From positions 3,430,501 through 3,494,500 of the forward strand of contig NZ_CP121647.1 of NCBI RefSeq assembly GCF_029714305.1: DNA of 64,000 bases, in the 5' to 3' direction. Origin of the DNA: Bradyrhizobium sp. CB3481. Lineage in GTDB: Bacteria > Pseudomonadota > Alphaproteobacteria > Rhizobiales > Xanthobacteraceae. Shown piece by piece: positions 31,705 to 39,742 of this stretch. Position 1 is the stretch's first letter; the number at the start of each line of letters is the position of its first letter. Both the position numbers and the translations under genes were made by a program. Below the pieces are notes generated by a model. It ran no database searches. It was given only the letters and a program-made list of their open reading frames with translations, and had not been told where the DNA came from.

Positions 31705-34383
31705 ATGACCGCTGAAACGCCGAATTCGACGCCGCCGCGATCGTTCTCGCTTTCGATCGGCCAACTGACCTTCGGCAGCTTCATGCTGGTGCTGGCGGTG
31801 ATCATCATCACCTCGACCGCCAGCGTCATCGCCATCCGCCACATCGATTCGACCTTTGCCGAGTTGCAGCGGCTGCAGGCCGTCGGCGATCTCGCCGAAG
31901 ATATCGACCGCCGCATGAACGAGTTGCGGCTGGCGGCGCGGGATTTCGTCACCGACCCCGGCAACCAGTCGCTCCAGGTCGGCGAGGCCGCGACCGCGCT
32001 CGGCGAGGTGCTGAAGAAGACCAGGCTGGAGCTTGCTCCCGAGCAGCAGGACATGATCGACGGCGTCACCGAGCGCCTGTCGACCTACCGCAGCGGGATC
32101 GAGCGGATTTCCGCGCTGATCAACCGCCGCGCCGAAATGATCGTGGCGCTTCCACCGCTGCGTGAGCAGTTCGACGCGGCGATTGCCGAGTCCACCGATC
32201 TTCATCTGGCGGCGAGCCTGTCCCAGACCCAGAGCCGCATCGCCTCGGCGCTATTGGCGCATAACCCCTCCGCGGCCGAACAGGCGGCGGAGAGCATGCG
32301 CTCGATGACGATCGCGGACCCGAAGCTGCGCGGCATTGTCGACGATTATGCGCTGGCGATCGCCAACATATCGATCCGCGAACGGCAGATATCCGACATC
32401 GACCGGGAAGTGCTGGGTGCCGAGGGCCGCCTGATCCAGCGCGTGACGGAACTATTGCGCGACGTCAGCGAGCGGCGGGGGCGTGTCCTCTCCCGCGATT
32501 TCGCCAGGACGCTGAGCGAGGCGAAGTGGCAGAGCATCGTGCTCGGCACCGCCGGCGTCCTGATCGGGCTGTTCGCCTCGCTGCTGGTGGTTCGCCGCAC
32601 CGTCCGCCCGCTGGCCGCGATTGCTGGCTCGATCCGCGCGGTCGCCGGCGGCGAAAAGAACGCCTCGATCCCGGCGACAGACGTCGACAACGAGATCGGC
32701 GACATCGCCCGGGCCGCCGAAGTATTCCGGCAGACGCTGGTCGATGCCGATGCGGCGCGCGAGGCGGCGGTGCGCGCGCTCGCCGAGCAGCGGCTTGCGG
32801 AGGAGAGCTACCGCAAGCTGTTCGAATCCTCGGTCGACGGAATTTACGTCACGACGCCAAGCGGAGCGCTGCTGAATGCCAACCCGGCGCTGGCGCGGAT
32901 GATGGGCTATGCCGCGCCGCAGGATCTGATGAGCGGCATCGGCGACATTGCGGAAGGTGTCTATGTCCATCCCGAGGCGCGGGCGGAATATGAGCGGCTG
33001 ATGCAGCGCGACGGCATGGTGCGCGAATACGAATATCAGGTTCGCACGCGCACCGGCTCGGTGCTCTGGCTCTCCGACAGCGCGAGCGCCGTGCACAACG
33101 AGGCCGGCGTCATCATCCGCTACGAGGGAACGGTGCGCGACATCACCGACCAGAAGCGCGCCGAGGATGCGATCGCCGAAGGCCGCCGCTTGCTGCAAAT
33201 GGTGATCGATACCGTACCCGCCGTCATCAACGTCAAGGACAAGAAGCTCCGCTATGTCCTGATGAACCGCTATATGGCCGGCATATTCGGCGTCGAGCCG
33301 AGCGATGCGATCGGACGTACCACGGCCGAACTGATGTCGCGCTACGGCGCGGAAAAGACCGACGAGCCCGACAAGCGGGTGCTGGCGGTCGGCAAGGAGC
33401 TCGGCTTCTACGAGGAGGAATACCGCGATTCCTCCGGCCAGATGCGGCAATGGCTGGTCAACAAGCTGCCGATCCTGGATGGGGCCGGCGAGATCGAGAA
33501 CATCGTGACGGTCGCGCTGGACATCGGCGAGCGCAAGCGCGTTGAGTCCGAGATGCGCAAGGCCAAGGATGCGGCCGAAGGGGCGCTGCGTAACCTGCGC
33601 GAGACGCAGAATTCGCTGATCGAGGCGGAAAAGCTCGCGGCATTGGGTCGGCTGGTGGCCGGCGTCGCCCACGAGGTCAACAATCCCGTCGGCATCAGCC
33701 TGACGGTCGCGTCCGCGCTGGAACGCAAGACGTCGAACTTCGCGGCCGAGGTTGCCCGTGGCGAACTGCGGCGCTCCAGCCTGAACGATTTTCTCGACAC
33801 CAGCCGTAACGCATCGTCACAGCTCGTCGCCAATCTCAATCGCGCCGCCGAGCTGATCCAGTCATTCAAGCAGGTTGCCGCCGATCGTAACTATTCGGAC
33901 CAGCGCACCTTCGATCTCGGCGATCTCACCGAGCAGGTGGTGATGAGCCTGCGTCCGGGCCTGCGCAAACACAATCTGACGCTCAATGTCGAGTGTCAGC
34001 CCAATCTGATGATGAACAGCTATCCTGGGCCGTACGGACAGGTGCTCACCAACCTGTTCCTCAATTCGGTGGCGCATGCGTTTCCGGACGGCAAGCCCGG
34101 CACAGTCGACATCCAGGTGCGCGAGTCCGGCAAGGACAATGTCGAGGTGATCTTTTCCGACAATGGATGCGGCATGAGCCTCGACGTCCGCCGCCGCGCC
34201 TTCGATCCATTCTTCACCACACGCCGCGATCAGGGCGGCACCGGGCTTGGCCTGCACATCGTCTACAGCATCGTGACGACGCGGCTCGGCGGTCGGCTCG
34301 ATCTTGATTCCGAACCGGGCGGCGGCACCCGTATCCAGATGATCCTGCCGCGCACCGCGCCGCTGGAGCAGGCGGCGGAGTAG
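31705..34383 (+). CDS. Membrane sensor histidine kinase (HAMP, two PAS, HisKA, HATPase)
   Basis: 892 aa. A membrane segment near residues 21-44 (LTFGSFMLVLAVIIITSTAS) precedes a long periplasmic helical sensor region; a second membrane span lies near 275-296, then HAMP, a first PAS (about 370, YRKLFESSVDGIYVT) and a second PAS (about 497, MVIDTVPAVINVKD). The kinase core shows the phosphorylated His in GRLVAGVAHEVNNPVGISLT (about residue 656), the N box LTNLFLNSVAHAF and the G boxes FSDNGCGM and GTGLGLHIV. It has no receiver, and no response-regulator gene follows, so its partner is encoded elsewhere. The start at 31705 is chosen by domain fit; ATG at 31642 is possible. Confidence 0.92.
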   Translation: MTAETPNSTPPRSFSLSIGQLTFGSFMLVLAVIIITSTASVIAIRHIDSTFAELQRLQAVGDLAEDIDRRMNELRLAARDFVTDPGNQSLQVGEAATALGEVLKKTRLELAPEQQDMIDGVTERLSTYRSGIERISALINRRAEMIVALPPLREQFDAAIAESTDLHLAASLSQTQSRIASALLAHNPSAAEQAAESMRSMTIADPKLRGIVDDYALAIANISIRERQISDIDREVLGAEGRLIQRVTELLRDVSERRGRVLSRDFARTLSEAKWQSIVLGTAGVLIGLFASLLVVRRTVRPLAAIAGSIRAVAGGEKNASIPATDVDNEIGDIARAAEVFRQTLVDADAAREAAVRALAEQRLAEESYRKLFESSVDGIYVTTPSGALLNANPALARMMGYAAPQDLMSGIGDIAEGVYVHPEARAEYERLMQRDGMVREYEYQVRTRTGSVLWLSDSASAVHNEAGVIIRYEGTVRDITDQKRAEDAIAEGRRLLQMVIDTVPAVINVKDKKLRYVLMNRYMAGIFGVEPSDAIGRTTAELMSRYGAEKTDEPDKRVLAVGKELGFYEEEYRDSSGQMRQWLVNKLPILDGAGEIENIVTVALDIGERKRVESEMRKAKDAAEGALRNLRETQNSLIEAEKLAALGRLVAGVAHEVNNPVGISLTVASALERKTSNFAAEVARGELRRSSLNDFLDTSRNASSQLVANLNRAAELIQSFKQVAADRNYSDQRTFDLGDLTEQVVMSLRPGLRKHNLTLNVECQPNLMMNSYPGPYGQVLTNLFLNSVAHAFPDGKPGTVDIQVRESGKDNVEVIFSDNGCGMSLDVRRRAFDPFFTTRRDQGGTGLGLHIVYSIVTTRLGGRLDLDSEPGGGTRIQMILPRTAPLEQAAE

Positions 34384-34413
34384 GCGGGCAGGCCGCCTTG
34401 GTTGACCGTTGCG

Positions 34414-34764
34414 CTAGTTGATATCCGCCAGCTTGTGCAGCGTGGCGCCGAAAATCTGGCTGGCTTTGCCGACGAGCGCGGTTCCATTCATGGTAGCGCG
34501 GGTGTCGCTGAAGGTGCCGGATACGCCGATGCCGACCGGATTGGGTCCGCCGAACAGCGGATTGTCGTTGTCGCGCGGGGTAGTGTGACGCTGCACCAGC
34601 ACCTCGCCTTTGAAGGTATCGCCCTTCACGGTGTAGCTGCCGGTATAAAATAGATAGGCGTCGCCGCCGAGAATCTGGCCATCCCGGAACAGAATAACGC
34701 CACTGCCCTTGCCGATGCGCCCATCCAGCAGGGTGACGTGGATCGAATACAGCCCGTTCTTCAT
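34414..34764 (-). CDS. GrlR-like small regulatory protein
   Basis: 116 aa with an early MKNGLYSIHVTLLDGRIGKG then GSGVILFRDGQILGG, which resembles the GrlR family start. GrlR is known from enterobacterial pathogens as a negative partner of the GrlA virulence activator; alphaproteobacterial relatives occur singly and have unknown partners. The remaining beta-rich segments (AYLFYTGSYTVKGDTFKGEV, NPVGIGVSGTFSDTRATMNG) fit a lipocalin-like or beta-barrel fold. No type III secretion genes are nearby, so no link to secretion is implied. The start at 34764 gives the recognised N-terminus; it is convergent with the histidine kinase. Confidence 0.7.
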   Translation of the reverse strand: MKNGLYSIHVTLLDGRIGKGSGVILFRDGQILGGDAYLFYTGSYTVKGDTFKGEVLVQRHTTPRDNDNPLFGGPNPVGIGVSGTFSDTRATMNGTALVGKASQIFGATLHKLADIN

Positions 34765-35062
34765 GACGTCCCAAGTGCCGGCCGCAGCGCCCACCGAGGC
34801 CAGTCAAGGAGTTATGCCAAAGCGCGGCCGGCACCGTCAACGCGTCAGGTTGACTGCCCAGTTCCCGCGCAGGCGGCAAACCACCAACCATGTCACGCCG
34901 GCGTGACACTGGGATGACGGCGACTCAGCTTGGCCCGCGAAATGCATAGCTTGTTGCAGCACCGGCTGGTTGGTGCTGGAGCACGAGAAACAGGTGACCA
35001 ACTGGATGAGTTCCGGCGGCCACGTGCCGTCTTCATACGCAGCGAATCGCAACCATCAAACC

Positions 35063-35443
35063 ATGGGCCGCCATCGCGCGGGCCGCTGGAAAAAGCTGCT
35101 GATCGTCGGCGGGATGTTGCTGATCACGCCGCTGACCTTCGCGCCCGGCGAGGCCCGCGATCCCGATGGCCGTTACGCCAACTCACCGCTCAAGCAGTGG
35201 TTCGACAGCTTGAGAAGCGGGAAGGGGCCATGCTGCTCCGACGCGGACGGCAGTGCCGTCAGCGACGTGGATTGGGAATCCAAAGGCGGGCACTACCGCG
35301 TTCGCATCGATAGCGAATGGTATGACGTGCCGGATGACGCCGTCATCACCGAGCCGAACCGGGTCGGAAGAACCATGGTCTGGCCGGTTCGCGGCTATCA
35401 GGGATTGAGCATCCGCTGCTTCATGCCGGGCAGCATGACGTAA
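35063..35443 (+). CDS. Small exported protein, unknown function
   Basis: 126 aa from the ATG at 35063. The N-terminus has a signal-like or membrane segment (WKKLLIVGGMLLITPLTFAP, then GEARDPDGRYANSPLKQWF). The mature part contains a conserved SGKGPCCSDADGSAVSDVD region with a Cys pair, then beta-rich sequence (GGHYRVRIDSEWYDVPDDAV) and an end with a lone Cys. From memory, proteins with this Cys-Cys-Ser-Asp-Ala-Asp pattern are frequent in Bradyrhizobium but uncharacterised. An upstream in-frame ATG (34970) would add a poor leader; no strong ribosome site marks either. Confidence 0.75.
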   Translation: MGRHRAGRWKKLLIVGGMLLITPLTFAPGEARDPDGRYANSPLKQWFDSLRSGKGPCCSDADGSAVSDVDWESKGGHYRVRIDSEWYDVPDDAVITEPNRVGRTMVWPVRGYQGLSIRCFMPGSMT

Positions 35444-35476
35444 AGCGAGCACTGACGGCCGACACGCCAAAGCGCG

Positions 35477-35860
35477 TCACGCATATTTCTTGTCGCGCTC
35501 GAGCAGCTCGATCGAAATGCCCTGCGGCCCGCGGATGAAGCAGATGCGGACGCCGGGCCGGATGGTGGTTGGTTCCTTCGTGAACTCGACGCCCTTGGCC
35601 TTGATCTCGGCGGCGACCGCGTCGATGTCCTTTACCGTCAGTCCGAAATGATCGAGCCCCTGATAGGGCGTCACTGGTGGGCTGTTGACGCCATCGCCGG
35701 CGGTGACGGGTGCGATGAAGACATTGGCGCCGCCGAGCTTGACGTCGATCCGCCCCGGCGCGCGAATGATCTCGCCGCCGAGAATATCTTGCAGCCATGT
35801 GGCGGTCGCCTCGGGGTCAGGACTGCGCAAATGAACATGGTCCCAGATAACGGTCGGCAT
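35477..35860 (-). CDS. VOC-superfamily (glyoxalase/dioxygenase-like) protein
   Basis: 127 aa. The fold opens with MPTVIWDHVHLRSPDPEATA (first metal His) and continues with the second half-domain GLDHFGLTVKDIDAVAAEIK, GPQGISIELLERD (second His and Glu). This is a compact two-module VOC protein like methylmalonyl-CoA epimerase or glyoxalase I. The enzyme reaction cannot be assigned. The start at 35860 places the fold correctly; the longer frame to 36121 runs through non-coding sequence. It is divergent from the 36166 gene, with a strong orphan hairpin between. Confidence 0.87.
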   Translation of the reverse strand: MPTVIWDHVHLRSPDPEATATWLQDILGGEIIRAPGRIDVKLGGANVFIAPVTAGDGVNSPPVTPYQGLDHFGLTVKDIDAVAAEIKAKGVEFTKEPTTIRPGVRICFIRGPQGISIELLERDKKYA

Positions 35861-36084
35861 CTTGGTCTCCCCATTGTTGTTGTTGCGGCCGCTGAAGGCC
35901 GGCTGCGGCCAGCCGATCCAGCCGCCGGGCACAATCCATCTTGCAAGAATCCATGTTGCAGGCCCGTAGGCTGCATTCTGCAAACTTGCGCCGTCGCCGC
36001 AATATCGTCGAGGTGGCATGGAACCATTTCCTCCCCGGATGATTGTTGACGGGCGGCGGGATCCCGTAAGCGGCAGTCGTAGCA

Positions 36085-36118
36085 AAAGCCGTACGGAAAA
36101 CGCCCGTAGGGCTTTTTT
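36085..36118 (+). terminator. Orphan intrinsic terminator upstream of 36166
   Basis: AAAGCC-G-TACGG, a 7-base loop, then CCGTA-G-GGCTTT and a run of six T form a textbook rho-independent terminator in the plus direction. It lies in the 305-base gap between divergent genes, so no known gene ends there; it implies a short transcript starting after about 35880. Confidence 0.8.
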
Positions 36119-36165
36119 CATGCGCGGCGCGGCGATCGCCGGCGCCGCCGGGTGAGGACACGGCT

Positions 36166-36765
36166 ATGAGAATCGCCGGGTGGTCGTTCGGGAAGCCCGA
36201 AGTGCGGCTCGCCGTGCTGCCAGCCATCGCCATTGCTGGATGCACCATCTGGCTGATGATTCCACAGGCAAGCGATGCCGAGAGCCATTCCGCGGCGACG
36301 CCGCCTGAAGTGAGCCGCCTCTCGCAAGACGCCTCCCGCGCGGACGACACGGCTGCGACTCAGGCGACGCTGTCGGGCACGCCACCATCATCGGCAGTAC
36401 CCGCCGATGCCAATCCGGCCACCGCCGCTGCGCCGGTGGATATCGCCCCGGCGGAAACGACGATGCCCGGATCGCCGCTCGACGGTCTGAGAATCGTCTC
36501 GCAATCGTGGCGCAGGGGTGGGCTCGGCTCGAAAGCGCTGGTGACTTTCACGCTTCGCAATGCCAACGAATATGCCGTGAAGGACATCGAGATTGCCTGC
36601 ACCTTCACCCGGCGCGATGGCAGCCACCTGACTGACCGCCGGCGCATCATTCCCGATACCGTGAACATGAAGAGCCGGAAGCGATATGCCGGCCTGCTGG
36701 TCGGGTTCGTCAACGTCAACGCAAATAAGGCGAAATGTTCACTGGTAACGGCCAGCCGTATTTAA
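36166..36765 (+). CDS. Exported or membrane-anchored hypothetical protein
   Basis: 199 aa with an N-terminal membrane anchor or signal (RLAVLPAIAIAGCTIWLMIP, then QASDAESHS). A long Ser/Ala/Thr/Pro-rich linker leads to a C-terminal beta domain (IVSQSWRRGGLGSKALVTFT then LRNANEYAVKDIEIACTFTR, RDGSHLTDRRRIIPDTVNMK), reminiscent of a small beta-sandwich such as DUF2393- or FxLYD-type domains. I do not recognise the family with certainty. GGTGAGGACACGG precedes the ATG. Forty-eight bases after the orphan terminator at 36085-36118, it could be regulated by attenuation if that hairpin is part of its leader. Confidence 0.75.
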   Translation: MRIAGWSFGKPEVRLAVLPAIAIAGCTIWLMIPQASDAESHSAATPPEVSRLSQDASRADDTAATQATLSGTPPSSAVPADANPATAAAPVDIAPAETTMPGSPLDGLRIVSQSWRRGGLGSKALVTFTLRNANEYAVKDIEIACTFTRRDGSHLTDRRRIIPDTVNMKSRKRYAGLLVGFVNVNANKAKCSLVTASRI

Positions 36766-36837
36766 CCCTGCGCGCCAGAACTTCGCGCGCCACCCCGGAA
36801 AATCTGACCCGCGCCTTTGAACCTTGCCGGTTGAGCA

Positions 36838-36862
36838 GGAACTAATCTCTATATCGCCCGTT
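36838..36862 (+). promoter_or_regulatory. EcfG-type promoter, exact GGAAC-N16-CGTT
   Basis: GGAAC at 36838-36842, sixteen bases, CGTT at 36859-36862. This is the consensus of the alphaproteobacterial general-stress sigma factor EcfG (RpoE2/SigT). It is 46 bases before the ATG at 36908, a normal distance. Confidence 0.65.
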
Positions 36863-36907
36863 GGGGCGGTTGAACCGCGCGTGGCTCGCGCGGGGGGAGC
36901 GAGACCA

Positions 36908-37384
36908 ATGCCCATTGCCCGTTATTTCCTGTTTGTCGGCGGCGTGCTGCTCGCCTTGCTGGTGGCGATCGACGCGCTATTCCCGCAACAGCAGCCGGCG
37001 GTGGTCAGCCAGGCCGTCCCCTCCATCGACAAGACCGTCGTGCGTATCCGCTCGGACCAGAAGCTGCCGGAGCGCGTGGTCTATGACACCAGCCTTCCGA
37101 CCATTGTCCCACCGGTGGTGACGGCGAAGGCCGCCACACCGCCCGCGCCGGCCGCTACCCCTGTCGCGGTCGATGTCCCGGCCCAGGCCCGGATGAGGGA
37201 GACATTTGCCCAACTCGTCCCGGAAGCAAAGAAGCCCGAGCCGCAGGTCCAACAGCGCAAGCGCAAGGTGGCCAGAGTTCGTCAAGCGCCGATGCAGTTC
37301 GCGCAACCGCCGCAAATGCGGGTCGCGCAGCAGTCGCATTTCGGCTTCTTCGGTGGTGGTCCGAGCTGGAATTCCACCTGGTAG
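36908..37384 (+). CDS. Single-pass membrane protein, predicted general-stress gene
   Basis: 158 aa with an N-terminal membrane segment (ARYFLFVGGVLLALLVAIDA). The following part is Pro/Val/Ala-rich (PTIVPPVVTAKAATPPAPAA), then a Lys/Gln-rich helical stretch (KKPEPQVQQRKRKVARVRQA) and a short FGFFGGGPSWNSTW tail. I do not recognise the domain; the layout suggests an inner-membrane anchored envelope protein. GGGGGAGCGAG precedes the ATG. Its promoter matches the EcfG consensus exactly, so induction under general stress is inferred. Confidence 0.78.
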   Translation: MPIARYFLFVGGVLLALLVAIDALFPQQQPAVVSQAVPSIDKTVVRIRSDQKLPERVVYDTSLPTIVPPVVTAKAATPPAPAATPVAVDVPAQARMRETFAQLVPEAKKPEPQVQQRKRKVARVRQAPMQFAQPPQMRVAQQSHFGFFGGGPSWNSTW

Positions 37385-37389
37385 AGCAC

Positions 37390-37409
37390 GCCGCGCTGTT
37401 TAGCGCGGC
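37390..37409. terminator. Hairpin between convergent genes
   Basis: GCCGCGCT, a four-base loop and AGCGCGGC form an 8-bp stem that overlaps the stop codon of the minus-strand gene at 37400. There is no T run, so it is at best a weak bidirectional terminator. Confidence 0.5.
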
Positions 37410-37771
37410 AGCTTCGGTATCTTGTCCGCAAAACCATTGAAGCAGGTCAACCGCTCGTCCTCCTCCTTGACGTGGCGACAGTCGCTGATGCTTTTCGCCG
37501 CCGCCGCCTTCGCTTTGGGCTGTGGCGTGTAGACGGCGTCATAGCAATTCAGGCGTTCCTTGGTGCCATCGTCGATATCCTGGCAGGCCTGCAGTTTTTG
37601 GGCGGCCGAAAGAGGTTTGGCCGGAGCTTCCTTCTTGCCCGCTGCCGCCTTCTTGGATCCGACCTGAACCAGGGGCTTGCCGCCGACGGTGGGAGGTTCG
37701 GCGGGGGCCGCGGTTTGCGCAAAGGCTGCGGCAGGATACAGCACCGCAAGCGCCAGTATGATTTTTCTCAT
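37400..37771 (-). CDS. Small exported Cys-containing protein
   Basis: 123 aa with a Sec signal (MRKIILALAVLYPAAAFAQT). The mature N-terminal half is Ala/Lys/Pro-rich; the C-terminal half has evenly spaced Cys residues in LQACQDIDDGTKERLNCYDA and SISDCRHVKEEDERLTCFNG, i.e. two Cys-x10+-Cys pairs within helical segments. This resembles small periplasmic proteins with a helical hairpin held by disulfides. I do not recognise the family. No ribosome site is visible before the ATG at 37771. It is convergent with the EcfG-type gene. Confidence 0.78.
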   Translation of the reverse strand: MRKIILALAVLYPAAAFAQTAAPAEPPTVGGKPLVQVGSKKAAAGKKEAPAKPLSAAQKLQACQDIDDGTKERLNCYDAVYTPQPKAKAAAAKSISDCRHVKEEDERLTCFNGFADKIPKLPR

Positions 37772-37800
37772 TTGAAATGTCCGAATAGCCGTTAGCGACG

Positions 37801-37846
37801 CGCGCGCCTGGAGAGACCATCACTCCCGACCTCGGAATCGAAATCC
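37801..37846 (-). repeat. Decayed copy of the 3' half of tRNA-Arg(TCG); attachment-site remnant
   Basis: The 46 bases match the plus-strand image of tRNA-Arg positions 44094-44139: GCGC, GGAGAGA, ACTCCCGACC and TCGGAATCGAAATCC are identical and in order (about 36 of 44 positions, one base lost). Homology runs from the acceptor end to the anticodon arm and then stops, the boundary expected for integration at an anticodon site. Its orientation is direct relative to the tRNA 6.3 kb to the right. Confidence 0.75.
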
Positions 37847-38094
37847 CGCTCGGCGCCAGCGATCTCTAGCACCATCCCCGCGCGTCTGTCTAACCCGTTG
37901 ATTTAATGGCTTTTCGAATCCACCGGCGGCAGACCGTAGGCTGTCGGGGGATATTTTGTGACCTCTGGTCGTGGGGATTTGACAGCCTGCCCCCGGCGGA
38001 GAGGCATCCGCCGGCATCAAACTTGTGCTCTATTGGACCGGCCTCGGCGTGCTCCTGAAGGCCGCCGGAGGTATTTGGTCCCAGGGAGTGCACC
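37847..38094. other. Intergenic region, left edge of the tRNA-bounded segment
   Basis: About 250 bases between the tRNA remnant and the oxalate decarboxylase start. I see no gene; GGGAGTG just before 38095 is the ribosome site of the next gene. No clear promoter or palindrome. Confidence 0.4.
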
Positions 38095-39267
38095 ATGTCC
38101 GATCAGCAACGCCGCGCGTTTCTCGCCGCCGCAGGCATCGCCTCGCTGGCGGCGCTGGGCGCGGCCCGGTCGGCCGCCGCGGGCGATCCAAGCTTCATGA
38201 ATAACGTTCCGGACCCGACGCTGGCGGGCAAGGATCTGCCGACCTTCAAATTCGCGCTCGAGAAGTCCGACGGCAAGGTCATCGGCAACAGCTACGGCAA
38301 GGAGGCGACGGTGACGCAACTGCCGATCTCCAAGGGGATCGCGGGGGTTTCGATGCGGCTGGAGCCCGGCGCGATGCGCGAGCTGCACTGGCACGCCACC
38401 GCCGCCGAATGGGCATTCGTCCTCGAGGGGCGGGTCCGCACCACCGTCGTCGATCCGAGCGGCCTTGCCGAGACCAACGATTTCGACCCCGGCGACGTCT
38501 GGTACTTTCCGCGCGGCCACGGCCACATGCTGCAATGCCTTGATGACAGGCCCTGTCACTTCATCCTGATTTTCGACAACGGCTATTTCTCCGAGTTCGG
38601 CACCTTCAGCATCACCGACTGGGTCGGACACACGCCACCGGCGCTGCTGGCCAAGAATTTCGGCCTGCCCGAGGCGACGTTTGCCAATTTCCCAAAGGCA
38701 GAGGTGTATTTCGCGCGCGGCAAGCCGCCGCCGGCAGCGCCTTCTGCGCCGTTGCAAGGCTGGAAGCTGCCGCCCGAGACCCACAAATACCGGCTGCTGG
38801 CACAGCCGCCGCACGCTACCTATCCGGGCGGCCGCGAGTGGCGCGTCGATTCCAGCCGCTTCCCGATCGCGAAGACGATCACGGGCGTCATCCTCGATCT
38901 CGATCCCGGTGCGCTGAGAACGCTGCACTGGCATCCGAACGCCGACGAATGGCAATACGTGATTGATGGTGAGGTGAGTGTCACTCTGTTCGGCTCGCAC
39001 GGACGCTTCCGGACCGAGCGATTGGAGAAGGGCGATGTCGGCTACATCCCGCAGGGCTATGGTCATTCGATCGAGAATGTCGGCAGCCGCGTCGCGCGGA
39101 TTTTGATCGGATTCAACGCCGGGATCTATGAGACCATCGACCTGTCGCAATGGATCGCGGCAAATCCGAAGGATGTGCTCGCAACGAATTTCGGCCAGCC
39201 GGCCGAACTGTTCGGGAAATTTCCCGACCGCGACGTGTTCATAGCGGCAAAAGACGGGAGCAGGTAG
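38095..39267 (+). CDS. Bicupin oxalate decarboxylase-type protein, exported
   Basis: 390 aa. The N-terminus (QQRRAFLAAAGIASLAALGA, then ARSAAAG) is a Tat-type signal. Two cupin domains each carry a full metal set: ELHWHATAAEW with GHGHM in the first half, TLHWHPNADEW with GYGHS in the second (His-x-His, Glu, later His). This is the layout of oxalate decarboxylase, a manganese enzyme that turns oxalate into formate and CO2; the Tat signal places it in the periplasm, where it may consume plant or fungal oxalate. The active-site lid that separates oxidase from decarboxylase was not checked, so an oxidase-like role remains possible. GGGAGTG precedes. Confidence 0.9.
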   Translation: MSDQQRRAFLAAAGIASLAALGAARSAAAGDPSFMNNVPDPTLAGKDLPTFKFALEKSDGKVIGNSYGKEATVTQLPISKGIAGVSMRLEPGAMRELHWHATAAEWAFVLEGRVRTTVVDPSGLAETNDFDPGDVWYFPRGHGHMLQCLDDRPCHFILIFDNGYFSEFGTFSITDWVGHTPPALLAKNFGLPEATFANFPKAEVYFARGKPPPAAPSAPLQGWKLPPETHKYRLLAQPPHATYPGGREWRVDSSRFPIAKTITGVILDLDPGALRTLHWHPNADEWQYVIDGEVSVTLFGSHGRFRTERLEKGDVGYIPQGYGHSIENVGSRVARILIGFNAGIYETIDLSQWIAANPKDVLATNFGQPAELFGKFPDRDVFIAAKDGSR

Positions 39268-39275
39268 GGAAAGAG

Positions 39276-39318
39276 CGCTGAACGCTTCCGGAGGAGATGA
39301 CCGCTCTCGCGTTCAGCG
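39276..39318. terminator. Shared hairpin between convergent genes
   Basis: CGCTGAACGC and GCGTTCAGCG form a perfect 10-bp stem with a 23-base loop, 9 bases after the oxalate decarboxylase stop and 23 bases after the stop of the minus-strand microprotein. It probably acts as a transcription barrier for both; the loop is large and lacks a T run. Confidence 0.55.
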
Positions 39319-39341
39319 TATCTACAAGTGCGATGACGGAT

Positions 39342-39428
39342 TTAACGCAGCCGATAAGCGTCAAATGCGTGAGCCAGGAATACACCGATGCTCACGAAGA
39401 CGAGGACTGCTGTTACGACTTCTGTCAT
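39342..39428 (-). CDS. 28-aa single-pass membrane microprotein
   Basis: Twenty-eight codons, ATG to TAA. The protein starts MTEVVTAVLVFVSIGVFLAH and ends AFDAYRLR. Residues 4-20 are a strongly hydrophobic helix; the end is basic (Arg, Leu, Arg), so a membrane-spanning microprotein with a cytoplasmic basic tail is predicted. An excellent ribosome site, GGGAGGAAGG, lies just upstream on the minus strand. I recall similar 'MTEVVTAVLVFVS' microproteins in Bradyrhizobium, but this is recollection and unverified. It is convergent with the oxalate decarboxylase gene. Function unknown; perhaps a small subunit of a membrane enzyme or a stress microprotein. Confidence 0.72.
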   Translation of the reverse strand: MTEVVTAVLVFVSIGVFLAHAFDAYRLR

Positions 39429-39742
39429 AGCCTTCCTCCCTGCATTGTCATGCCGACAAGGGCACGCTTGAGGAATTCGCGGTAAATGAGGTTCAGGACC
39501 GATACCAACATGATCTAACCCCGCTGTTCGACTGGCTGGACCGTAGCGGCCCTTTGTTTCGGGAGCGTTTCGCGGCGCGGGAGAATGGTTTCGTCGCGCG
39601 CCCGGGCGATCACAGAATCGCGACGGAACCGGAACGATCGATTCCTGTGAAGGATCTGGCTGTTACCCGCCCTTTTCTCGCCATGGTAATTCAGGAGACG
39701 TGCGGGGCCGGTGCTCAGGGGCGGGTTCCCAAAAGGTCCTAC

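Noticed and set aside
34414..34764. Type III secretion locus suggested by the GrlR-like protein
   Set aside because: No secretion, chaperone or effector gene is in the window; alphaproteobacterial GrlR-like genes occur alone.
39297..39485. A plus-strand 62-codon frame over the microprotein gene
   Set aside because: Its start sits in the hairpin loop and the residues are unlike a protein; the minus-strand 28-codon gene has the better ribosome site and a clear helix.
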